Shown here in pieces: positions 11,136 through 19,849 of a stretch of DNA of 64,000 nt. Location: contig NZ_JACBFS010000001.1 of the NCBI RefSeq assembly GCF_022138605.1, positions 1,178,001 to 1,242,000 on the forward strand. Direction: 5' to 3'. The translations under genes were made by a program, and so were the position numbers. Numbering within the stretch: the stretch's first letter is position 1; every line of letters starts with the position of its first letter. Source of the stretch: Xanthobacter sp. NM-25. GTDB taxonomy: Bacteria > Pseudomonadota > Alphaproteobacteria > Rhizobiales > Xanthobacteraceae. The notes beneath the pieces are model-generated. The model saw only the letters and a program-made list of their open reading frames with translations. It was not told the DNA's origin and ran no database searches.

Positions 11136-12440
11136 TCACTGGCCTCCTCCGGCATTGGTGCGGATCGACACCGAGCGCCCGTGCGCCTGCAGGCGCTCCA
11201 CCTCGGCAAGGCGCACCGCCGCCGGGCCCAGCGCACCCAGCGCCTCGGCATTCAGCTTCAGGATGGAGGTGCGCTTCATGAAATCGAGCACGCCAAGGCC
11301 CGAGGAGAAGCGGGCCGAGCGGGCGGTGGGCAAAACGTGGTTGGTGCCGCCCACATAGTCGCCGATGGCCTCGGGCGTATAGGCGCCGACGAAGATCGCC
11401 CCCGCATGGCGGATGCGCTCGGCCAAGGTGTCGGGGGCCTCGGTCTGGATCTCCAGATGCTCAGGCGCGACCCGATCCACCAGCGCCGGCGCCTCGTCGA
11501 GGCTCTTCACCTTGATGAGGGCGCCATGGTCGCGCCAGGAGGCACGGGCGATCTCGGCCCGTGGCAGGGTGGCGAGCATGCCCTCCACCGCCGCGTCCAC
11601 CCGCGCCAGGAGATCGGCGCTGTCGGTGACCAGGATGGACTGGGCCGCGGTGTCGTGCTCCGCCTGGGCCAGAAGGTCGGCGGCGATCCAGTCGGCATTG
11701 GCATTGCCGTCGGCGAGGATCAGCACCTCGGACGGGCCGGCCACCATGTCGATGCCCACCTTGCCGAACACCTGCCGCTTGGCCTGGGCCACATAAGCGT
11801 TGCCGGGACCGACGATCTTGTCCACCGGCCGGATGGTTTCCGTGCCGAAGGCCAGCGCCGCCACCGCCTGGGCGCCGCCCACCCGGTAGACTTCATGCAC
11901 ACCGGCGAGCCGCGCCGCCGCCAGCACCAGCGGAGCAATCTGCCCGTCGGGCGCCGGCACCACCATGACGATGCGCGGCACACCGGCCACCTGCGCCGGC
12001 ACGGCGTTCATCAGCACCGAGGAAGGATAGGCGGCGGTGCCGCCGGGCACATAGAGCCCCACCGCATCGACGCTGGTCCAGCGCTGGCCGAGGGTGACGC
12101 CGGCCGCATCCGTATAAGTCTCGTCGTGGGGCCGCTGGCGGGCGTGGTGGCTCTCGATGCGCCCCTTGGCGAATTCGAGCGCCGCGCGGGTCTCCGGGGG
12201 AATGGAGGCGAGGGCGGCATCGAGCTCGGCATCGGTCACGCGCAGGCCGAGGGCGGCGAGGTCCACCCGGTCGAACTTGCGCGACAGGTCGATCAGCGCC
12301 GCGTCGCCGCGGGCGCGCACCTCGGCGATGATGGCGGACACCTGGTCCTGCACATCCACCGAGGCCTCGCGCTTGGAGCCGAGGAAATCAGCGAACCGCT
12401 GGGGGAAATCGGAAGTTTCGGTATCGAGACGGATGGGCAT
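11136..12440 (-). CDS. hisD: Histidinol dehydrogenase
   Basis: Catalyses the last two steps of histidine synthesis, L-histidinol to L-histidine, with NAD+ and zinc. 434 residues, normal length. Family signatures include LYVPGGTAAYPSSVLMN, DKIVGPGNAYVAQAKRQVFG, GPSEVLILAD, APEHLEIQ and FVGAYTPEAIGDYVGGTNHVLPT. ATG 12440. It lies downstream of DUF2948 and upstream of UPF0262, the standard alphaproteobacterial arrangement, away from the other his genes. Confidence 0.97.
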   Translation of the reverse strand: MPIRLDTETSDFPQRFADFLGSKREASVDVQDQVSAIIAEVRARGDAALIDLSRKFDRVDLAALGLRVTDAELDAALASIPPETRAALEFAKGRIESHHARQRPHDETYTDAAGVTLGQRWTSVDAVGLYVPGGTAAYPSSVLMNAVPAQVAGVPRIVMVVPAPDGQIAPLVLAAARLAGVHEVYRVGGAQAVAALAFGTETIRPVDKIVGPGNAYVAQAKRQVFGKVGIDMVAGPSEVLILADGNANADWIAADLLAQAEHDTAAQSILVTDSADLLARVDAAVEGMLATLPRAEIARASWRDHGALIKVKSLDEAPALVDRVAPEHLEIQTEAPDTLAERIRHAGAIFVGAYTPEAIGDYVGGTNHVLPTARSARFSSGLGVLDFMKRTSILKLNAEALGALGPAAVRLAEVERLQAHGRSVSIRTNAGGGQ

Positions 12441-12532
12441 GGGCGTCTTGCTAGATCAGGTCGGCGGCGGAGGGAAGCCCCGGCGCACCGGATGCGCCGC
12501 CGTGACGCCTTCGGAAACGCCCTTTCTTGCGG

Positions 12533-13003
12533 TCAGGCCGGATGCATACCGGCGTCATCCGGCGCCTCTTGCGGGCGTCCGTCATGCTTGGGCGCGTGGG
12601 CGCAGCCCCAGGCGGGCCCGAGATCTTTCAGGCCAGCCTCGATGCATTCCACCTCCAGCCGCACCTCGGCACCGCCGGAAAAGGTCAGCAGCACATAGCC
12701 GGACGGCGCATCGGTGGGCAGGAAGGTGACGGCCAGAAGATTGAGCACGCCATCCCGCGCGGCCGCAGCCATGCCCCGGCACTGGGCGGCACGCACGCGC
12801 TCGAAATGAAGCCCCGTGCGACGCCGCACGCTTTCCCCCGCGACCACCTGCTGATCCCAGTCGAACCGGTTCAGCAGCAGGGCGAAGCGCTGCGCGGTGG
12901 GCAGAAAGCCCATGTCGATGATCTTCACCACCGCATCCTGCAGATGGGCGGACACGACGGCGAGGTCCTCCTCGTCCAGGGCCAGCAGTTTCAGATCGGT
13001 CAT
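12533..13003 (-). CDS. DUF2948 family protein
   Basis: 156-residue soluble protein starting MTDLKLLALDEEDLAVVSAH, with DWDQ and LNLLAVTF segments typical of DUF2948. In many alphaproteobacteria it sits between murA and hisD, as here except for an intervening GGDEF/EAL gene. The last ~20 residues (polar, Asp/Pro-rich) look like a non-conserved tail. Function unknown. Confidence 0.85.
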   Translation of the reverse strand: MTDLKLLALDEEDLAVVSAHLQDAVVKIIDMGFLPTAQRFALLLNRFDWDQQVVAGESVRRRTGLHFERVRAAQCRGMAAAARDGVLNLLAVTFLPTDAPSGYVLLTFSGGAEVRLEVECIEAGLKDLGPAWGCAHAPKHDGRPQEAPDDAGMHPA

Positions 13004-13171
13004 GGCTCTCGCCTTCTCGCTGCCTTCTTGCTCGTGCGCCGTCTTGCGGCCCTTTCGAGATAGACAGCGCCGACCCCGGTTTCAATGCGTCAGCGACACA
13101 TGCCTCCAATGCCGCCACGGGGGAGCGTGAGCTTCAGCGCAGTGCGAACCGGGCATCGGGCGCCCGTTCCG

Positions 13172-14734
13172 TCATAACGCCACCAGGCCGCCGAGACCGA
13201 GCGCCTCCTCGGGCGGCAGCGGCCGCGCGAACAGATAGCCCTGCCCCAGGTGGCAGCCCTGGGAGCGCAGCCAATCGGCTTCCTGCGGCGCCTCCACCCC
13301 CTCCGCCACCGTGGTCATGCCCAGGGCCGAGCCCAGATGCAGCATGGAGGTGATGATCTTGCGGCATTGCGGATCACCGACGATGCGCTGGGTGAACGAG
13401 CGATCCACCTTGATCTTGTCGATGGGCAGCTCCCGCAGGTGGCGCAGCCCGGAATAGCCGGTGCCGAAATCATCCAGCGACATACGAACGCCGGCCTCGC
13501 GCAAGGCGGACATGGTGCGCCGCGCCGTGTCGAAATCCAGCAGCAGCGCCGTCTCGGTGATCTCGATCTCGATCCTTTGAGGCGGCACACCCATGTCGGC
13601 CAGGAGGGCGAGGATGTGGTCCGCCAACCGGCTGTCCAGCAGTTGGGGAGGCGACAGGTTGATGGCGACGGTGAGGTCCGGCGCCCAATCCTTCGTATCC
13701 AGGCACACCCGCTGCAGCATGGCGGTGAACAGGCGCTCGCTCAGCCCCGCATCCTCGACGATGGGGATGAATTCCGGCGCGCCCAGAAGGCCGCGGGTGG
13801 GATGCTGCCAGCGGGCCAGCGCCTCGAAGCCGCGCGGACGCATGGTCGCGAGATCCACCAGGGGCTGGTAATGGGCGACGATCTCACCCCGCTCCAGGCC
13901 ATCGCGCAGGTCGCTTTCCGCAGCCAGGCGCTGGCGCCGGCACGCCTCCAGACCCGCGTCATAGAGCGCATAGCGGTTCTTGCCGCTGCTCTTGGCCTGC
14001 ATCATGGCGTTTTCCGCGCGTTGCAGCAGCACGGTGTCCTGGTCCCCGTCACGCGGATACTTGGCGATGCCGATGCTGCCGGTAAGCTCCACCTCACGGT
14101 CGCCACACACGAAAGGCTCGCGCAGAACGGCAAGGATCCGGGTGGCCAGACGGAACAGGTCGTCGGTCTGCTCGGTCACCATGGGAAACAGCACCACGAA
14201 TTCATCGCTGCCGAGCCGCGCCACCAGATCGCCCTTGCGCAGGACCCCGCGCAGGCGCTCGGCCACCTCACGCAGCACCCCGTCGCCCACCGTATGCCCC
14301 CAGGCATCGTTGACCGCGAAGAAGCCGTCGATGTCGATCACCCGCACCGCCAGCCGCGTGCGCGTGGCCTTGGCCCGCTCCAGGCCCCGAGCGAACTCTT
14401 CCTGGAACATCATGCGGTTGGGGATACCGGTCAGGCCGTCGTAGCGGGAGGCGTTCTCTGCCTGCCGCTCGGCCTGCTTGCGCTCCACCAGAGCCGCCCG
14501 CAAGTGCCGCTCGTGCACCACAAGGGTGGCGATCAACGCAAACGTGGCGATGACAAAGAACGAGAACAGCTCATCCAGCTGCCAGGCCTCATAGTGGCGC
14601 GACAGCTCATAGGCCTTCTCGAAGGCGTCGCTGCCGTAGAGCAGCGCGAACGCGCATGCCGAGACGACGGCGATGAGAAGATAGGTCTTCCAGTAGACCC
14701 GCCTGGACTTCGGAAAAAGATCCGCGCACACCAT
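13172..14734 (-). CDS. Membrane-anchored GGDEF-EAL protein, likely c-di-GMP phosphodiesterase
   Basis: 520 residues: two N-terminal membrane spans (about 17-34 and 56-75), GGDEF domain about 95-260, EAL domain about 270-510. The GGDEF signature reads GSDEF (175-179), a substitution that often lowers or abolishes cyclase activity. The EAL side keeps E304-A-L, N359, E391, D421-D422 (DDFGTGYS), K442 and E478 (AEGVE), so c-di-GMP hydrolysis is expected. No large periplasmic sensor domain fits between the two spans. Located between murA and DUF2948, where related genomes usually have no gene. Start ATG 14734. Confidence 0.88.
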   Translation of the reverse strand: MVCADLFPKSRRVYWKTYLLIAVVSACAFALLYGSDAFEKAYELSRHYEAWQLDELFSFFVIATFALIATLVVHERHLRAALVERKQAERQAENASRYDGLTGIPNRMMFQEEFARGLERAKATRTRLAVRVIDIDGFFAVNDAWGHTVGDGVLREVAERLRGVLRKGDLVARLGSDEFVVLFPMVTEQTDDLFRLATRILAVLREPFVCGDREVELTGSIGIAKYPRDGDQDTVLLQRAENAMMQAKSSGKNRYALYDAGLEACRRQRLAAESDLRDGLERGEIVAHYQPLVDLATMRPRGFEALARWQHPTRGLLGAPEFIPIVEDAGLSERLFTAMLQRVCLDTKDWAPDLTVAINLSPPQLLDSRLADHILALLADMGVPPQRIEIEITETALLLDFDTARRTMSALREAGVRMSLDDFGTGYSGLRHLRELPIDKIKVDRSFTQRIVGDPQCRKIITSMLHLGSALGMTTVAEGVEAPQEADWLRSQGCHLGQGYLFARPLPPEEALGLGGLVAL

Positions 14735-15127
14735 TTTGGACCGCCCTCCGGCCCCGCTGTTTCCGACCCCACCCCGACGTGCTGTCGAGGCAATTTTGGA
14801 TGCAACGTCCAGATGCAGTTAGGCAATCGCGCAACCACATACCTTCAGCGCCATCTCGTCACATGTCCACACAGGAGCTGGAAGCTGTCAATGCGGACAA
14901 AGACGGACGCAATCTAGCCACACGAACCTGTCCCGAAGCTGACCGGCAGCAACCGGCCACACCGTGGCGAAGGCCTCGATGATCCGAGCTCATGGGCGCA
15001 TGACCCGCTGGGCGCATGACCCTCCGCGCGCCGGACCAAGGCCCGCCGTCACGACAGTGTCACATTCCGTCGCTTGAGCAACGCGGCGGCGCGCCCCTGG
15101 GTTCCATAGGGCAGCCGAAAGGGGCGA
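14735..15127. other. Intergenic region between murA and the GGDEF-EAL gene
   Basis: 393 bases, presumably with the promoter of the GGDEF-EAL gene on the minus strand. A 13-base direct repeat GGGCGCATGACCC occurs at about 14994 and 15010. I see no terminator with a T-run and no credible gene; the short plus-strand frame here has no recognisable protein features. Confidence 0.4.
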
Positions 15128-16417
<1,290 letters not shown>

Positions 16418-16518
16418 GCTGGTCCTGTCCCAGAGGCCCGTTGCCAAAGCCGGCACCGCGCGCGCAGCCGAGGTCGCACCGGACCCACTCCCGGACCGCC
16501 CGACCGAAGACGCTAGCT

Positions 16519-16719
16519 CTAGCCCGCCTCGTCCTTCGACACAATCGTGACATTTCCCGCGGGCGCCGCACCACTACCTTCGCGTGCGTCGACGCTGCCG
16601 GCGTCAGCAGCGTCCACCGCCGGCCCATCCTTACGGGCGCGCGCCTGTGCCTTGCGGCGGGCCAGATTGGCACGCAGGGCCGCGGCAAGGCGTTCGGACT
16701 TGGCCGGATCGGACGACAT
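16519..16719 (-). CDS. Small hypothetical protein upstream of murA
   Basis: 66 residues, start ATG 16719. The N-terminal half is Ala/Arg/Lys-rich and helical (ERLAAALRANLARRKAQARA), the C-terminal half Ala/Gly/Asp-rich. No signal peptide or membrane span. I recall similar short basic-helix proteins next to murA in related bacteria but cannot name a family. Ribosome binding site weak. Could be a real conserved small gene or a chance frame; codon pattern is compatible with coding. Confidence 0.55.
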   Translation of the reverse strand: MSSDPAKSERLAAALRANLARRKAQARARKDGPAVDAADAGSVDAREGSGAAPAGNVTIVSKDEAG

Positions 16720-16930
16720 GTCGGCGGATTAATCCCCCGCGCCCGGCTGCGCAAGGGGGGCGACAGCCCCCATGCTATCCCTGCGTCATGATCGGCACGC
16801 GCAATGCGGTTTCATTTGTCGCCCGCTGTGCCATATTCGGCCACCGATGGAACCTGCGGGGGGCGCTGTCCATCGTGCGCCCGTTTCCGGGGCTCCGGAG
16901 CCGCCCGAACAGGAGCACGTTGGAGCAGCC

Positions 16931-17974
16931 ATGGCGCGCGTCGTCGATCCATTCCTGAAAGTGTCGTCGCCGCGCATCTTCCTGGTGCGCATCCTCGTTT
17001 TCCTGGCCCTGTGCGCCGCCCTCGCCGCCGTGCTCTACCGGCAGATCTGGGCCGCCTTCCTCAACAATCCCGGGCTCAACGGCGTCATCTTCGGCGTGCT
17101 GGCGGTGGGCATCATCCTGGCCATCCGCCAGGTGGCGCGGCTGTTCCCCGAGGTGGAATGGGTGAATTCCTTCCGCCTCGCCGATCCGGGCCTGGCGGTC
17201 TCCCAGTCCCCCACCCTGCTCGCCCCCATGGCGGCGCTGCTGGGGGACCGGGTGGGCCGGATGGCCATTTCCCAGACCACCATGCGCTCCATTCTCGATT
17301 CCATCGGCACCCGGCTGGACGAGAGCCGGGACATGGCGCGCTACCTCACCGGCCTCCTGGTGTTCCTGGGCCTGCTCGGCACCTTCTGGGGCCTTCTGGA
17401 AACCGTCTCCTCCATCGGCTCGGTGATCGGCACGCTGCAGGTGGGCTCGGATTCCGGCTCCGTGTTCGAGGATTTGAAGACCGGCCTTGCCGCGCCCCTG
17501 GGCGGCATGGGCATCGCCTTTTCCTCCTCGCTGTTCGGCCTCGCCGGCTCACTGGTGCTGGGCTTTCTGGACCTGCAGGCGGCCCAGGCCCAGAACCGCT
17601 TCTATACGGATCTCGAAGACTGGCTCTCCACCACCGTGCGCGATCTCGACCGCCCGCGCGAGGAGGCGGAAGCCGCCTCGGCCCACGGGGTGGCGACCAC
17701 GGCGCCCCTCGCCCTGCCGGCGCCGAAGCTCGATCTCGAGCCGCTGGTGGGCGCCATGGGCCGGCTGGAGAAGACCATGACGGAGGCGAGCTCCCAGCGC
17801 GTCACCACCGCCATGTCGCATCTTGCCGAGAGCCTGCAGGGTCTCGTCACCCACATGCGTTCCGAGCAGGCGCTGCTGAAGCAGATGGTGGAGGCCCAGG
17901 GCCGCCAGCACGAGCAGCTGCGCGCACTGGTGCAGCGGCTGGAAAAGCTCACCGACGACGCCGGGCGGGGGTGA
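16931..17974 (+). CDS. MotA/TolQ/ExbB-type proton channel family protein
   Basis: 347 residues from ATG 16931, chosen because GGAG lies 5 bases upstream and the protein then starts MARVVDPFLKVSSPRIFLVR; longer in-frame starts (16847, 16772) lack ribosome binding sites. Membrane spans at about 20-38 and 45-65, then a pair around the conserved GLLGTFWGLLETV segment and PLGGMGIAFSSSLFGLAGSLVLG, matching the MotA/TolQ/ExbB fold. A C-terminal cytoplasmic helical tail follows. Three bases upstream of a MotB/OmpA-like partner, so the two probably form a proton-driven, peptidoglycan-anchored complex. No flagellar genes nearby, so it is not assigned as the flagellar stator. Confidence 0.82.
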   Translation: MARVVDPFLKVSSPRIFLVRILVFLALCAALAAVLYRQIWAAFLNNPGLNGVIFGVLAVGIILAIRQVARLFPEVEWVNSFRLADPGLAVSQSPTLLAPMAALLGDRVGRMAISQTTMRSILDSIGTRLDESRDMARYLTGLLVFLGLLGTFWGLLETVSSIGSVIGTLQVGSDSGSVFEDLKTGLAAPLGGMGIAFSSSLFGLAGSLVLGFLDLQAAQAQNRFYTDLEDWLSTTVRDLDRPREEAEAASAHGVATTAPLALPAPKLDLEPLVGAMGRLEKTMTEASSQRVTTAMSHLAESLQGLVTHMRSEQALLKQMVEAQGRQHEQLRALVQRLEKLTDDAGRG

Positions 17975-17977
17975 GCC

Positions 17978-18997
17978 ATGGCCCTCGGCAAGCGCGGCCG
18001 CGACCGCCATGTGGACTATTGGCCGGGCTTCGTCGACGCGCTGTCGACCCTGCTCCTGGTCTTCATCTTCCTGTTGTCGGTGTTCATGCTGACGCAGTTC
18101 TTCCTGACCCAGGAGATCACCGGCAAGGATAACGTGCTGCAGCGGCTGCAGGCGCAGATCCGCCAGTTGACCGAGCTGCTCTCCCTGGAGCGGGCCTCGG
18201 GCCAGACCACCGAGGGCGAGCTCGCCGCCATGAAGGCCAGTCTCGCCGCCACCGAGGCGGAGCGTGACCAGCTGCGCAGCCAGCTCGCCGCCGCGCCCGC
18301 CGCCCCGGACGACAGCCGCGCCCAGTCCCTGGCCCGCGATCTCGACGCCCAGAAGGACGTGGCCGCCCGCGCTTTGTCGCAGATCGAGCTGCTCAACCAG
18401 CAATTGGCCGCCCTGCGCCGGCAGATGGCGGCGCTGGAGGAGGCCCTTGCGGCCTCCGAGAAGAAGGATGCGGAAAGCCAATCCAAGATCGCCGATCTCG
18501 GCCGCCGGCTGAACGTGGCCCTGGCCCAGCGGGTGCAGGAGCTCACCCAATACCGCTCCGAATTCTTTGGCCGCCTGCGGCAGATCCTCGGCAACCGGCC
18601 GGACGTGCGCATGGTGGGCGACCGCTTCGTGTTCCAGTCGGAAGTGTTCTTCGATCCCGGCTCCGCCACTTTGCGCCCCGAGGCGCTGACGGAGCTGGAC
18701 AAGCTCGCCGCCGCCATCGTCGATCTCGAGCGGGAGATCCCACCGGACGTGAACTGGACCCTGCGCATCGACGGCCACACCGACAACCGGCCCATCGCCA
18801 CCAGCCAGTTCCCTTCCAACTGGGAATTGTCGGCGGCCCGCGCCATCGCCGTGGTGCAATATCTCATCGCCAAGGGGGTGAGCCCCAAGCACCTGATCGC
18901 GGCCGGGTTCGGCGAATATCAACCCATCGACACCGCCGACACCGACGAGGCCCGCGCCCGCAACCGCCGCATCGAGCTGAAGCTCACCGAGCGCTGA
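17978..18997 (+). CDS. MotB/OmpA-like peptidoglycan-binding protein
   Basis: 339 residues. Short cytoplasmic N-terminus, one membrane span (about 18-44) that begins with GFVDALSTLLLVFIFLL; D20 stands where MotB has its proton-carrying aspartate. A long predicted coiled coil (about 50-190, Leu/Ala/Gln/Glu-rich) leads to a C-terminal OmpA domain (about 215-335) with FDPGSATLRPEAL, DGHTDNRPI and NRRIELKL, which should bind peptidoglycan. The long coiled coil is unlike flagellar MotB. Coupled to the upstream proton-channel gene; envelope role is inference. Confidence 0.83.
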   Translation: MALGKRGRDRHVDYWPGFVDALSTLLLVFIFLLSVFMLTQFFLTQEITGKDNVLQRLQAQIRQLTELLSLERASGQTTEGELAAMKASLAATEAERDQLRSQLAAAPAAPDDSRAQSLARDLDAQKDVAARALSQIELLNQQLAALRRQMAALEEALAASEKKDAESQSKIADLGRRLNVALAQRVQELTQYRSEFFGRLRQILGNRPDVRMVGDRFVFQSEVFFDPGSATLRPEALTELDKLAAAIVDLEREIPPDVNWTLRIDGHTDNRPIATSQFPSNWELSAARAIAVVQYLIAKGVSPKHLIAAGFGEYQPIDTADTDEARARNRRIELKLTER

Positions 18998-19023
18998 GCG
19001 GCGGCGATGGCAGAGGGGCGAAA

Positions 19024-19063
19024 GCCCTCTCCCGCCTGCGGGGGCGGGTTGGGAAGGGGAACT
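19024..19063 (+). repeat. REP-like palindromic element, copy 1
   Basis: A hairpin-forming stretch (CCCTCTCCCGC, then TGCGGGGGCGGG and a G-rich tail). Its reverse complement resembles the element at 19130-19180. The 3' position after the MotB-like gene would allow an mRNA-end role. Confidence 0.45.
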
Positions 19064-19129
19064 CTCCGCCTTCGGCATCCAGCGCTCCACGTGGTCTCGT
19101 GCCCGGCGGCGGCTCTAACGGAAAGCGCC

Positions 19130-19180
19130 TGCCCCCTCCCCCCCTCCCCGGCCCTCCCCCGCAAGCGGGAGAGGGAGCCG
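19130..19180 (-). repeat. REP-like palindromic element, copy 2 (inverted)
   Basis: CCCTCCCC-rich arm followed by CCCCCGCAAGCGGGAGAGGG. Read on the minus strand it starts CCCTCTCCCGCTTGCGGGGG, closely matching copy 1. Together they form a larger inverted repeat around roughly 65 bases. Confidence 0.45.
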
Positions 19181-19353
19181 CGTTGTAGAGCCCCGATGGG
19201 GGTTGGCGGGCCCCGCCGCGCATCGGGGTCGTCGGCGGGCTGCGGAGGGCGTAGCGTGAGAGAATGCGGGGGCGTGATTCCCTGTGTACTCTGCGGCGCC
19301 TCCACGCCACCACTCTCCCCGCGGGTGCACTCGACCGGCTACAGGCCCATCCC

Positions 19354-19821
19354 ATGTCCGCCACCTCTCCCTCACCCGCCTACAGCCTGCGCCCCGCCAC
19401 TGCGGGCGACCGGCCGGCCATGGCGGATCTGTGGGTGGCGAGCTGGGTGAAGACCTTGCCGGAGATCGATTTCGAGGCGCGCCGGCCCTGGCTCGACAGC
19501 CATCTCGACGAACTGGCCGCCGGAGGCACGCTGATCCGCGTGGCGGCGGCGGAAGGTCAGCTGGCGGGCTTCGTGGTGATCCACCCGGGCACCGGCTATC
19601 TGGACCAGATCGCCGTCGGCCCCACCTTCTGGGGCCGAGGCGCGGCGGAAGCGCTGATGGCCGAGGCCAAGGCGATCTCCCCCTCCCTGGTCGCCCTCGA
19701 CGTGAACCAGGAGAACCCGCGCGCGGTGCGCTTCTATGAGAAGATGGGTCTCGCCATCACCGGCGAGGGCGAGAACCCCCTGTCCGGCCGGCGCACCTTC
19801 CGCATGGAATGGCGGCCCTGA
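19354..19821 (+). CDS. GNAT family N-acetyltransferase
   Basis: 155 residues from ATG 19354 (MSATSPSPAYSLRPAT). GNAT fold: N-terminal YSLRPATAGDRPAMADLWVASW, central strand YLDQIAVGPTFWGRGAAEALM (acetyl-CoA pyrophosphate loop, Q/R-x2-G-x-G/A variant WGRGAA), and the C-terminal LDVNQENPRAVRFYEKMGL, characteristic of small-molecule or protein acetyltransferases. Substrate unknown. An upstream in-frame start (19264) would add a stretch without similarity. Convergent with the ABC exporter, 28 bases apart. Confidence 0.85.
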   Translation: MSATSPSPAYSLRPATAGDRPAMADLWVASWVKTLPEIDFEARRPWLDSHLDELAAGGTLIRVAAAEGQLAGFVVIHPGTGYLDQIAVGPTFWGRGAAEALMAEAKAISPSLVALDVNQENPRAVRFYEKMGLAITGEGENPLSGRRTFRMEWRP

Positions 19822-19849
19822 ACGGCCCCCACCAACAGGGCACGGGCGC

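Larger units (their letters stand above)
18998..19353. other. Intergenic region with inverted REP-like repeats
   Basis: 356 bases without a supported gene. It contains two related GC-rich elements in opposite orientation (about 19024-19063 and 19130-19180), each with a CTCCCGC-x2-GCGGG core and G- or C-rich flanks. Such elements are common between genes in related genomes. The acetyltransferase start at 19354 follows. Confidence 0.5.

Noticed and set aside
13172..14734. Active diguanylate cyclase in the GGDEF-EAL protein
   Set aside because: The GSDEF signature departs from GG(D/E)EF; the EAL half is intact, so phosphodiesterase is the better call.
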